Of a stretch of DNA of 64,000 bases, positions 48,881-56,878 are shown piece by piece. The translations under genes were made by a program, and so were the position numbers. Position 1 is the first letter of the stretch, and every line of letters starts with the position of its first letter. The notes below the pieces were generated by a model that saw nothing but the letters and a program-made list of their open reading frames with translations, did no database searches and had not been told where the DNA came from. Source of the stretch: Pseudodesulfovibrio sp. 5S69 (GTDB taxonomy: Bacteria; Desulfobacterota; Desulfovibrionia; Desulfovibrionales; Desulfovibrionaceae); assembly GCF_037094465.1 (NCBI RefSeq), contig NZ_CP146609.1, positions 186,001-250,000 on the forward strand, in the 5' to 3' direction.

Positions 48881-50680
48881 ATGATCAAGATCCGCAAAGA
48901 CGAAGGTCCCTTCGAGGACCGGCCCCGCAGGGACACCGCCCAGGGCGCTCCCGGCAATACCCCCAAATACGACAACGGCCGACCGCAACGCGACGAGAAA
49001 CGCGGCCCGCGCAAGTTCGACAAGCGCGGACCCAAGCGCGGCGGACGCGACTTTTTCGGGCGCAGGCCCGAAGCCCCGCCCGTGGACGACGACGCGCCGT
49101 CCAAGTCCGAGGTGGTCACCGGCCACCGCTACAACGACATCGCCGACATCGACGACCAGATCTTGGGCCTGCTCGAGAAGCGCGCCTTCCTGATCCGCAA
49201 GGAGGGGGCCTGGCGCAAGTCCCGGCAGAAGTCCCTGGTGGACCCCCAACTGGAAAAGCTGCTGCGCGGCGCGTTCGACCGCTCGGCGGGCCGCCTGGGC
49301 CTGGACGCCAAGCTGACCAAACAGCTCTTCACCCTGCTCAACCAGTTCTCCCTGGCCGACGCACGCAAGAAATTCGAAGGCGAGGGCTACAAACTCGCCC
49401 CGCGCGTGGAGCCCATCTCGGCGGGCATCGCCGGGCCCCGCTCCTTCCGATTCACCCGGATGATGCTGGCCATGGCCGCATCCGCCGGGACCCAGGTGAC
49501 CCTCTCCCCGGTGACCATGAACGCCCCGAACAAGGACCTGGCCAAGGCGCTCAAGCAGGTCGGCGCGCCCATCCACTGGGATGACGACTTCATCCGCAAC
49601 GACGGCGGCCGGACCCTGGAATTCGAGGGCAAGATGGCCTTTGTCGGCGAGGACAAATTCAACTTTTATATGCTGCTCTGCCTGGCGCTCGGCCACGCCG
49701 GGCGGTGCAAGTTCACGGGCAAGCCCTCCCTGCAATTGCTCGACGCGGCCTCCCTGAACAAGGTGCTGCCGTCGCTCGGCGCGCGGGTGGTGCCCATGAA
49801 TCCGAACAACCCCGGTCTGCCCGTGCGGCTGGAGTGCGGCGGCGCCATGGACGAGTCCGTGACCCTGCCCGGCGGCATCGACCCGGACTTCGCGGCCGCC
49901 CTGACCCTGGCCGCATGGTCCTTCCCCGGCGGGCTGACCGTCAAGGGACTGACCTCGGAAGCCCGCGAGCGGGTGGCCGAGGCCGTGACCGTGCTCCAGG
50001 CCTGCGGCATCGAGGCCAAGCTCGGCAAGGACTCGGTCAGCGTGCCCGACGGCGTCCCGGCCATCGAGGCGCAACCCCAACTGCCCCTGTCCGTGCGCCT
50101 GAACGCCATGCTCCTGGCCCTGCCCGCCTTGAGCGGCGGCCGGATCAACCTGGAAGGAACCTGGCCCAGGAACGAGCAGGCCGACCGCGTGCTCGAACAG
50201 CTCCGGGCGCTCGGCCTGCGCATCGACGTGGCCACCGAGAATGTGGTGGCCGTCATGGAGGGCGAACTGCCCGAATCCGCGGACATCCCGCTGGGCGCGT
50301 CCCCGGACCTCATGCCCCTGGCCCTGGCCCTGGCCCTCAAGGTGGGCGACGCCAAACTGGCCGGCGCGGACAACGACGTGGCCGTGGAGCTGCTCGACCG
50401 CATGGGCGCGAGCTACGAGATCGACGGCGACGTCATCCATATCAAGCCCGGCAAGCCGCAGTGGGACGGCACCTGGTTCAGTCCGGAGCCGGTCTGGTCC
50501 ATGGGCTGCGCCCTGGCCGCCTACGCCGTGCCCGGCATCGTGCTCGAGAACCACGGCGAAGTGACCGCCACCTGGCCCGAGTTCTGGAACTTCTACAACT
50601 CCCTGCCCACCGGCAAGATGAAACCCAAACCGGAACGCGAGAAGAAGGATGACACGAGAAGACGAATCAAAATCCGGTGA
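48881..50680 (+). CDS. EPSP synthase-like protein fused to a chorismate mutase-like domain, catalytically degenerate
   Basis: 599 residues. Order: basic, Arg/Gly-rich disordered tail (~1-70, RRDTAQGAP ... KRGPKRGGRDFFGRR); AroQ-like chorismate mutase helices (~80-165: RYNDIADIDDQILGLLEKRA); EPSP synthase-like double-barrel (~175-575). The usual PSKS-N-R loop appears as GPRSFRFTR (Lys lost), the GNAGTAMRP loop as VGEDKFNFYML, and the SSQ segment as DPDFAA. Thus it keeps the AroA fold (ARERVAEAVTVLQACGIEAK, WPEFWNFYNSLP) but not the catalytic residues. It may be a pseudoenzyme or a new activity. No shikimate genes are adjacent. Start 48881 has GGAAAG upstream. Confidence 0.75.
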   Translation: MIKIRKDEGPFEDRPRRDTAQGAPGNTPKYDNGRPQRDEKRGPRKFDKRGPKRGGRDFFGRRPEAPPVDDDAPSKSEVVTGHRYNDIADIDDQILGLLEKRAFLIRKEGAWRKSRQKSLVDPQLEKLLRGAFDRSAGRLGLDAKLTKQLFTLLNQFSLADARKKFEGEGYKLAPRVEPISAGIAGPRSFRFTRMMLAMAASAGTQVTLSPVTMNAPNKDLAKALKQVGAPIHWDDDFIRNDGGRTLEFEGKMAFVGEDKFNFYMLLCLALGHAGRCKFTGKPSLQLLDAASLNKVLPSLGARVVPMNPNNPGLPVRLECGGAMDESVTLPGGIDPDFAAALTLAAWSFPGGLTVKGLTSEARERVAEAVTVLQACGIEAKLGKDSVSVPDGVPAIEAQPQLPLSVRLNAMLLALPALSGGRINLEGTWPRNEQADRVLEQLRALGLRIDVATENVVAVMEGELPESADIPLGASPDLMPLALALALKVGDAKLAGADNDVAVELLDRMGASYEIDGDVIHIKPGKPQWDGTWFSPEPVWSMGCALAAYAVPGIVLENHGEVTATWPEFWNFYNSLPTGKMKPKPEREKKDDTRRRIKIR

Positions 50681-50954
50681 CAAGCGGCTGAGCGACGACA
50701 TCCACGTCCTTGAGGCGGAGGTGGCGCAGTTGAACGTGGAACTCGAGAAGACCAAGCTGGCCGTCCGGCAGCTTCGCGACGAAGAGGACCCGGCCAGGGG
50801 CGTATACCGCCACGAGGAGATATTCCAGGCCCAGCAGGACAAGCTGCGTCTGGACGTGGAGATCCAGTTCCGCACCAACAAGATCAACCGGATCAAGCTC
50901 GGCATCGAGGACATGGAACCCTCGGAAGGCGTCAAGAACGGCTTCCTGTTCTGA
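50649..50954 (+). CDS. Small coiled-coil protein, unknown function
   Basis: A 101-residue hydrophilic protein, almost wholly helical and charged (LEAEVAQLNVELEKTKLAVR ... DKLRLDVEIQFRTNKINRIK), with no signal or TM segment. It overlaps the 3' end of the AroA-like gene by 32 bp in another frame, so translation is probably coupled and the two may work together. GAAGAAGG precedes the ATG. No family recognised. Confidence 0.7.
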   Translation: MTREDESKSGDKRLSDDIHVLEAEVAQLNVELEKTKLAVRQLRDEEDPARGVYRHEEIFQAQQDKLRLDVEIQFRTNKINRIKLGIEDMEPSEGVKNGFLF

Positions 50955-51082
50955 TCTCCGTACCGATTGTACTATTTAGGACATGGACCACCCCGTACGG
51001 GGCGCGGCCGGGAGGTGAGAGACCCGGACCACGCCGCCCCCGGACGGTACCGAGAGAGACCCAACGCATTGTAGGAGAGACC

Positions 51083-53005
51083 ATGGGCAAGAACATCACC
51101 CGCAAAATCATCGAGAAGCACCTCGTTTCCGGGAACATGGTTCCCGGCGAAGAGGTCGGCCTGCGCATCGACCAGACCCTGACCCAGGACGCCACCGGCA
51201 CCATGGCCTGGCTCCAGTATGAAGCCATCGGCATCGGCCGCGTCCGCACGGACCTGTCCGTGAGCTACGTGGACCACAACACCCTGCAGATGGGCTTCCG
51301 CAACCCCGACGACCACCGCTTCCTGCGCACCGTGGCCGCCAAGTCCGGCGCGGTCTTCTCGCCCGCGGGCACCGGCATCTGCCACCAACTCCACCTGGAG
51401 AATTTCGCCAAGCCCGGCGCGACGCTCATCGGCTCGGACTCACACACCCCCACCGCGGGCGGCATCGGGGCCATGGCCATGGGCGCGGGCGGCCTGTCCG
51501 TGGCGTTGGCCATGGCGGGCGAGGCCTATTTCATCCCCATGCCCAAGGTGGTCAAGGTCGAGCTGACCGGCGAGCTGACCGGCTGGGCCCAAGGCAAGGA
51601 CGTCATCCTCGAACTGCTCCGCCTGCTGACCGTCAAGGGCGGCGTGGGCAAGGTCTTCGAGTACGCCGGTCCGGGCGTGGCCTCCCTGTCCGTGCCCGAC
51701 CGCGCGACCATCACCAACATGGGCGCCGAACTGGGCGCGACCACGTCCATCTTCCCGTCCGACGAAACCACCCGCGACTTCCTGGCCAAGATGGGCCGGG
51801 CCGACGACTGGACCGAACTGGTCGCCGACGCGGACGCCGAATACGACGAGGTCGTGACCATCAACCTGTCCGAACTGGAGCCCCTGGTGGCCCAGCCGCA
51901 CATGCCGGACCAGGTCTGCAAGGTCAAGGACCTGGCCGGAAAGAAGATCGACCAGGTGGCCATCGGCTCCTGTACCAACTCCTCCTATTCCGACCTCAAG
52001 AACACCGCCCAGATCCTGGCCGGGCACATCACCCCGCCCGAGACCGACCTGATGATCTCCCCCGGCTCCAAGCAGGTGCTCAAAATGCTCTCCCGCGAAG
52101 GGCTGATCGAACCGTTGCTGGACGCGGGCGCGCGCCTGCTCGAATGTTCCTGCGGCCCGTGCATCGGCATGGGCGGCTCCCCGGTCTCGGCCGGCGTGTC
52201 CGTGCGCACCTTCAACCGCAACTTCGAGGGCCGCTCCGGCACCCAGGACGGCCAGATATTCCTGGTCTCGGCCCAGACGGCCGCCAAGCTCGCCCTGGAA
52301 GGCGAGTTCTCCGACCCGGCCGGATGGGGCCCGGCGCCCGAGCGCGTCACCCTGCCCGAGGACGTGCCGTCCATCCGCGACCTGTTCGTCTTCCCGCCCG
52401 AGGACGGCGCCGCCGTGGAGGTCCTGCGCGGACCGAACATCGTGGCCCTGGAGGACTTCGACAAGCTGCCCGAGACCGTGGAGGCCAAGGTCCTGCTCAA
52501 GGTCGGCGACAACATCACCACCGACCACATCCTCCCCGCGGGCGCGCAGATCACGGCCCTGCGCTCCAACATCCCGGCCATCAGCCAGTACATCTTCTCC
52601 CGCGTGGACGAAGGGTTCGTCGGGCGCATGAAGGAGCACGGCAAGGGCATCATCCTGGGCGGCGAGAACTACGGCCAGGGCTCCAGCCGCGAACACGCCG
52701 CGCTCGGACCGCGCCACTTGGGCGTCAAGGCCGTGGTGGTCAAGTCCCTGGCCCGCATCCACCGGGCCAACCTGATCAACTTCGGCATCCTGCCCCTGCT
52801 CTTGGTTGAGCCCTCGGACTACGATAAGCTGGAAGAGGGCGTGGACCTGACCATCCCGGCCTCGGCAATCACCCCCGGCGGCACCGTGGACATGGTCGCG
52901 GGGAACGGGGCAACCGTTCCGGTCACAAATGATTTGACCGAAAAGGAACTACAGATTATCCAGGCAGGTGGCCTCCTGAACGCCGTTCGGGAAGGCAAGT
53001 CCTAA
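51083..53005 (+). CDS. Aconitate hydratase (single-chain, LeuC/LeuD-like small form)
   Basis: A 640-residue [4Fe-4S] dehydratase interconverting citrate and isocitrate. It is shorter than AcnA (~890) and AcnB, matching the putative-aconitase subfamily found in anaerobes and deep-branching bacteria. Cluster cysteines: GSCTNSSYSD (~295) and CSCGPCIGMGGSP (~355). The C-terminal swivel domain has NITTDHILPAGAQ and GGENYGQGSSREHAALGPRH. AGGAGAG precedes ATG. It would serve glutamate/2-oxoglutarate synthesis in an organism with an incomplete TCA cycle. Followed by a UUCG-capped hairpin then ppiD. Confidence 0.95.
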   Translation: MGKNITRKIIEKHLVSGNMVPGEEVGLRIDQTLTQDATGTMAWLQYEAIGIGRVRTDLSVSYVDHNTLQMGFRNPDDHRFLRTVAAKSGAVFSPAGTGICHQLHLENFAKPGATLIGSDSHTPTAGGIGAMAMGAGGLSVALAMAGEAYFIPMPKVVKVELTGELTGWAQGKDVILELLRLLTVKGGVGKVFEYAGPGVASLSVPDRATITNMGAELGATTSIFPSDETTRDFLAKMGRADDWTELVADADAEYDEVVTINLSELEPLVAQPHMPDQVCKVKDLAGKKIDQVAIGSCTNSSYSDLKNTAQILAGHITPPETDLMISPGSKQVLKMLSREGLIEPLLDAGARLLECSCGPCIGMGGSPVSAGVSVRTFNRNFEGRSGTQDGQIFLVSAQTAAKLALEGEFSDPAGWGPAPERVTLPEDVPSIRDLFVFPPEDGAAVEVLRGPNIVALEDFDKLPETVEAKVLLKVGDNITTDHILPAGAQITALRSNIPAISQYIFSRVDEGFVGRMKEHGKGIILGGENYGQGSSREHAALGPRHLGVKAVVVKSLARIHRANLINFGILPLLLVEPSDYDKLEEGVDLTIPASAITPGGTVDMVAGNGATVPVTNDLTEKELQIIQAGGLLNAVREGKS

Positions 53006-53018
53006 AGATCGGCACGAC

Positions 53019-53044
53019 GTTGCCTCCCCTTCGGGGGAGGCAAC
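53019..53044 (+). promoter_or_regulatory. UUCG-capped intercistronic hairpin
   Basis: 11-bp stem GTTGCCTCCCC / GGGGAGGCAAC closed by the extra-stable tetraloop TTCG. No T-tract follows (CTGTTC), so it is either a weak terminator or an RNA-stabilising element between the aconitase and ppiD genes. Confidence 0.65.
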
Positions 53045-53070
53045 CTGTTCATCATAGCTATGGAGCAAAC

Positions 53071-54972
53071 ATGTTAGAAATAATGCGCAACAACGCATCC
53101 GGCTGGATCGTCAAGATACTCTTCGCCGTCATCATCTTCATCTTCATCTTCGCCTTCGGCATGTCCGGGCTGAACAGCTCCGGCGACCCGACCGTGGCCA
53201 CGGTGAACGGCCAGGCCATCAGCCGGGCCGAGTACGAGCAGATGTACCAGCGCGCGGCCGAGAACATCCGCCGGACCAACCCGGACGTGGACCAAGCGCA
53301 GCTCAGGTCGCCCCAGTTCAAGCAGATGGTCCTGGGTCAGTTGATCAGCGAGAAGCTCCTCCTCGACCAGGCCCAGAAGCTCGGCATCCGCGCCTCCGAC
53401 AAGGAAGTGGCCGCGGGCATCGCCGCGGTGGCCGCCTTCAAGGACGCCAACGGCAACTTCGACAAGCAGCGCTACCAGGCCGCCCTGCGCGGGATCCACA
53501 TGACCCCGGCCGAATTCGAGGAAAACTACCGCAAAGACCTGACCATGCAGCAGGTCAAGGACGCCGTGGGCGCCCCGGCCGACGTGTCCGAAGCCCAGGC
53601 CCGGCAGATTTTCGACTGGATCAGCGAACAGGCCCGGCTCGACTACATCGAGGTCCTGCCCGTGGACTTCCGCAAGGATGTGACCGTCGGCGAGGCCGAG
53701 ATCGAGGCCTACTACAAGGCCAACCAGGACCGCTTCAAGATTCCGGCCCAGGTGACCCTGCGGACCCTCGCCTTCACTCCGGCCAACCTGGCCAAGTACC
53801 AGACCGTCACCGACGACGAGATCAAGAAATACTACGCGGCCAACCAGGACGCCATGCAGGAGCCCGAACAGATCCACGCCCGCCACATCCTGGTCGCGGT
53901 CAAGGACTCCGACTCCGAAGCCGCCAAGAAGAAGGCCAAGGAGCGCATCGACAAGATTTATCAGGAAGCCAAGGCCGGTGCGGACTTCGCCAAGCTCGCC
54001 AAGGACAACTCCGACGGCCCCAGCGCCCCCAACGGCGGCGACCTGGGCTGGTTCGGCAAGGGCGCCATGGTCCCCGACTTCGAGAAGGCCGCCTTCGCCC
54101 TGAACAAGGGCGAGGTGTCCGAGCCGGTCAAGACCCGGTTCGGCTGGCACGTCATCAAGGTCGAGGACAAGAAGGCAGGGACCACCAAGACCCTTGAGGA
54201 GGCCAGGGACGAGATCAAGAGCCGCCTGGCCGAGGAAAAGGCCTCGGACAAGGCCAACGACCTCCTGGACCAGGCCACCGACCGCCTCGTGTCCGGCATG
54301 TCCCTGACCAAAATCGGCTCCGAGCTCGGCCTCGAACCCCAGACCACCGACCCCATGCCCGCCCAGTACCTGGCCCAGACCTTCGGCATGTCCGCAGACG
54401 CGGCCAAGGCCGTAGCCGCGCTGGCTCCCGGTACCGCCTACAAGAGCCCGGTGGCCGTCAACGGCGGCTACATGCTCGTGGAGAAGGTCGAGGACACCCC
54501 GCCCTCGGTCATGGCCCTGGACCTGGTCCGCCCGACCATCGTCAACACCTTGAAAGACCAGAAGGGCGCGGAACTGGCCCAGAACGCGGCAGACAAGATC
54601 CACGCGGCCCTGACCGGCCCCGACGCCGCGGCCGCCGCCAAGAAGTACGCCTCGCGCATTAAGACCACCAAGCCGTTCAACCGCCAGGGCAACATCCCCG
54701 AACTGGGGCAGAGCCAGCCGCTGGCCAAGGCCGCCTTCAACGCCAAGAACAAGGATTGGTTCAAGCTCGTCTACAACATGCCCGGCGGCGGCGCCGTCGT
54801 GGCCCGCCTCAACGAGCGCATCCCGGCCTCCGACGCCATCTGGAAGGAACAGAAAAAGTTCTGGATGGACCAGGCCGGTCAGAACTACCGCCGCGAAGCC
54901 GTGGCCGCCTTCATGGACGACCTGAGCAAAAACGCCCAGGTCAAAATCGCCAGGCCGGATATCCTGAAATAG
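53071..54972 (+). CDS. ppiD: Periplasmic folding chaperone, PpiD/SurA-type peptidyl-prolyl isomerase
   Basis: A 633-residue inner-membrane-anchored protein. One N-terminal TM helix (~13-33, WIVKILFAVIIFIFIFAFGM), a SurA_N-like chaperone domain (~35-260), one parvulin domain (~265-370: IHARHILVAVKDSDSEAAKK ... GGDLGWFGKGAMVPDFE), then a long helical C-terminal region. Architecture and length match PpiD, which helps newly exported proteins at the Sec translocon. The start at 53071 places the TM helix directly after a short cytosolic end; GGAG is upstream. Terminator follows. Confidence 0.93.
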   Translation: MLEIMRNNASGWIVKILFAVIIFIFIFAFGMSGLNSSGDPTVATVNGQAISRAEYEQMYQRAAENIRRTNPDVDQAQLRSPQFKQMVLGQLISEKLLLDQAQKLGIRASDKEVAAGIAAVAAFKDANGNFDKQRYQAALRGIHMTPAEFEENYRKDLTMQQVKDAVGAPADVSEAQARQIFDWISEQARLDYIEVLPVDFRKDVTVGEAEIEAYYKANQDRFKIPAQVTLRTLAFTPANLAKYQTVTDDEIKKYYAANQDAMQEPEQIHARHILVAVKDSDSEAAKKKAKERIDKIYQEAKAGADFAKLAKDNSDGPSAPNGGDLGWFGKGAMVPDFEKAAFALNKGEVSEPVKTRFGWHVIKVEDKKAGTTKTLEEARDEIKSRLAEEKASDKANDLLDQATDRLVSGMSLTKIGSELGLEPQTTDPMPAQYLAQTFGMSADAAKAVAALAPGTAYKSPVAVNGGYMLVEKVEDTPPSVMALDLVRPTIVNTLKDQKGAELAQNAADKIHAALTGPDAAAAAKKYASRIKTTKPFNRQGNIPELGQSQPLAKAAFNAKNKDWFKLVYNMPGGGAVVARLNERIPASDAIWKEQKKFWMDQAGQNYRREAVAAFMDDLSKNAQVKIARPDILK

Positions 54973-54994
54973 ACGGGCGCATTACCGACAAGTC

Positions 54995-55029
54995 AAAAGG
55001 GCTGTTCCTGATGGAGCAGCCCTTTTTTT
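54995..55029 (+). terminator. Intrinsic terminator of ppiD
   Basis: Stem AAAAGGGCTGTTCC / GGAGCAGCCCTTTT (one mismatch) followed by a T-run. Confidence 0.9.
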
Positions 55030-55030
55030 G

Positions 55031-55087
55031 CACCTCCGGCGGCCGGGGCGCTACTTCGGCCCCCGTCAGGAAACCTTTTGGAAAGGG
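55031..55087 (+). repeat. Dispersed repeat, family A (truncated)
   Basis: CACCTCCGGCGGCCGGGGCG, then AACCTTTTGGAAAGGGG. Only the left half of the family. The remainder of 54973-55302 (330 bp) has no gene I can support. Confidence 0.55.
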
Positions 55088-55302
55088 GCAAGACTGGAAC
55101 AGCGGTCTTTCCCGGGCATGCATTCAGCGGCAATTCACCGAAATGCGGGCCAAAAATGGCGAGCCTTGAATGGAAGCGGCGAGGCGTCCGTTTTCCTGGA
55201 GCATGGCCGGGCAAGCGCCGTTTTTTCAAGATGACAGACTCGATACAGGGGCATAAGGGTTGAAGTGCCGGTTCCCCTTCGGCAAGAAAATTGAGAGGTA
55301 CT

Positions 55303-55992
55303 ATGTCGCATATACTGGATATCATCAGCAACGATTGGATTTTCGTCGTCCGCCTCCTGGTGGCCATGCTCCTGGGCGGCCTGGTCGGGGTGGAGCGGCA
55401 GATCAGGGGCCGGGCCGCGGGGTTGCGCACGAACATTCTGGTGTGCATGGGGTCGGCGGCCATCATTGTCACGTTCCAGAAACTCTCCATCGAGATGAAC
55501 ATGGGAGCGGACTCCGCCATCCGCATGGACCCCGCTCGCACGGCCGCGGGCGTGATAACGGGCATCGGCTTTCTCGGGGCCGGAACCATCGTGAAGAGCC
55601 AGGATTTCGTGCGCGGGCTGACAACGGCCGCCTCCATCTGGGTGGTCTCGGCCATCGGCGTGACGGTCGGCCTGGGCGAGTACGTCATCGCTGTCCCGCT
55701 GACCATGCTGGTCCTGATCGCCCTGTACGCGCTCCATCGTCTGCCCATCAGCGGCGACCAGTTCTATTCGCTGCGCCTCGAATGGACGGGCGGCCTTGAC
55801 CTGCTCGACGAGGTGACGGAACGGATTCATGAGGAACAGATCGAGATCATCGAACGCAACGTCTCCCGCCAGCCCAATACAAAGCAATGCCGGGTGAACT
55901 TGGGCCTGCGAATGCGGGACAGGCACCGCCGCGTCTCCTTCTTCGACCTGCTGCAGGCGGACGAACGGTTCACCGAAGTCGGCCTGAGCTGA
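55303..55992 (+). CDS. MgtC/SapB family membrane protein
   Basis: A 229-residue protein. Four to five TM helices in the first ~140 residues with the family core LLGGLVGVERQIRGRAAGLR, RTNILVCMGSAAI and GVITGIGFLGAGTIVK; then an ACT-like cytosolic domain (~150-229). MgtC proteins support growth at low magnesium and modulate the F1Fo ATP synthase in pathogens; the role in a free-living anaerobe is unclear. GAGAGGT precedes ATG 55303. Terminated at 56013. Confidence 0.92.
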   Translation: MSHILDIISNDWIFVVRLLVAMLLGGLVGVERQIRGRAAGLRTNILVCMGSAAIIVTFQKLSIEMNMGADSAIRMDPARTAAGVITGIGFLGAGTIVKSQDFVRGLTTAASIWVVSAIGVTVGLGEYVIAVPLTMLVLIALYALHRLPISGDQFYSLRLEWTGGLDLLDEVTERIHEEQIEIIERNVSRQPNTKQCRVNLGLRMRDRHRRVSFFDLLQADERFTEVGLS

Positions 55993-56012
55993 CCCCCTGA
56001 GAGTGAACGAAC

Positions 56013-56043
56013 AACGCCGGGCATCGCAGCCCGGCGTTCTGTT
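56013..56043 (+). terminator. Intrinsic terminator of the mgtC-like gene
   Basis: Stem AACGCCGGGC / GCCCGGCGTT followed by CTGTTTTT. Confidence 0.9.
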
Positions 56044-56136
56044 TTTCGATCGGCGGAAGGCACCCCGTCACAGCCTTGGGCCGCCGCACGCCCTTGAGCG
56101 AAGCGAACACGGAATTCTCAAGGTCCTCGGCCTTGA

Positions 56137-56199
56137 GCGGGTGCAGGGCAGCGCCCTGACCGTCGGAGACGCCCGCCCGGCGAGGGCCCGCCGGAGGCC
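56137..56199 (+). repeat. Dispersed repeat, family C (copy 2)
   Basis: GCGGGTGCAGGGCAGCGCCC, TGACCGTCGGAGACGCC, CCGCCGGAGGCC. Like copy 1 it sits at the 3' end of a minus-strand gene. Confidence 0.6.
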
Positions 56200-56219
56200 T
56201 TCTCTCCCTCGCCTCGCCG

Positions 56220-56864
56220 CTAACCGGGCATCTTCACGACGGCATAGAAGCCGTTGGAATGGTGCCCGTGCATGGTTTCATACCCCACCTCTTCGAAGAC
56301 CAGAGTCTCGAAGCCGGAGAACAGGGCCTCCATGTGGTTGCGGTCGTGGTGGCGCAGGGTGCCGCCGTCGTCCACGTCGAACACGCCGTAGAGGCCGTAT
56401 TTTTCCTGGCCGAGCTGGTAGCGGTCGAGGTTGCGGCGGTCGCGGTTGAGCAGGAAGTCGTTGACGTAGAGCACGCCGCCGGGCTTGAGCACGCGCTTCA
56501 GTTCGAGCAGGGCCTCGGCCTGGGTGCGGGTTTCGAGCATGCAGGTGAAGACCGCGAGCATGACGGCGGCGTCGAAGGTGTCGTCGGCGTACGGCAGGGG
56601 CCCGCCGGGGTAGGCGGCCAGGTTGAGCTCGGGGTGTTCCGCAAGGCCGCGCCTGACCAGGGGCTCGGAAAAGTCGATGCCGGTCAGGTCGGTGTACCCG
56701 GCCTGCGCCAGTTCGGCCATGATCCGGCCGTAGCCGCAGCCGAAATCCAATATGCGCGCCTTCGTGTCCGGGACGTGCTTGTTGAACACGTCGAGCCGGA
56801 ACGGGGTGGTGAATGTCTTGGCCGCACACTTGTCGGCCCAGTAGCGTTGTTGGTCGGGTGGAAT
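56220..56864 (-). CDS. Class I SAM-dependent methyltransferase, probable ATT start
   Basis: A 214-residue Rossmann methyltransferase: motif I ILDFGCGYGRIMAEL, then DLTGIDFSEPLV, LPYADDTFDAAVMLAVFTCM and LKPGGVLYVNDFLLN. The obvious GTG at 56789 would remove part of the fold. In-frame sequence upstream reads PPDQQRYWADKCAAKTFTTP then FRLDV, as expected for this family, and begins at an ATT (56864) seven bases after AAAGGAG. No ATG, GTG or TTG exists in that stretch. It lies 14 bp after the degP stop, so it is in the htpX-degP operon. Substrate unknown. Confidence 0.82.
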   Translation of the reverse strand: MPPDQQRYWADKCAAKTFTTPFRLDVFNKHVPDTKARILDFGCGYGRIMAELAQAGYTDLTGIDFSEPLVRRGLAEHPELNLAAYPGGPLPYADDTFDAAVMLAVFTCMLETRTQAEALLELKRVLKPGGVLYVNDFLLNRDRRNLDRYQLGQEKYGLYGVFDVDDGGTLRHHDRNHMEALFSGFETLVFEEVGYETMHGHHSNGFYAVVKMPG

Positions 56865-56878
56865 GGGAAAGCTCCTTT

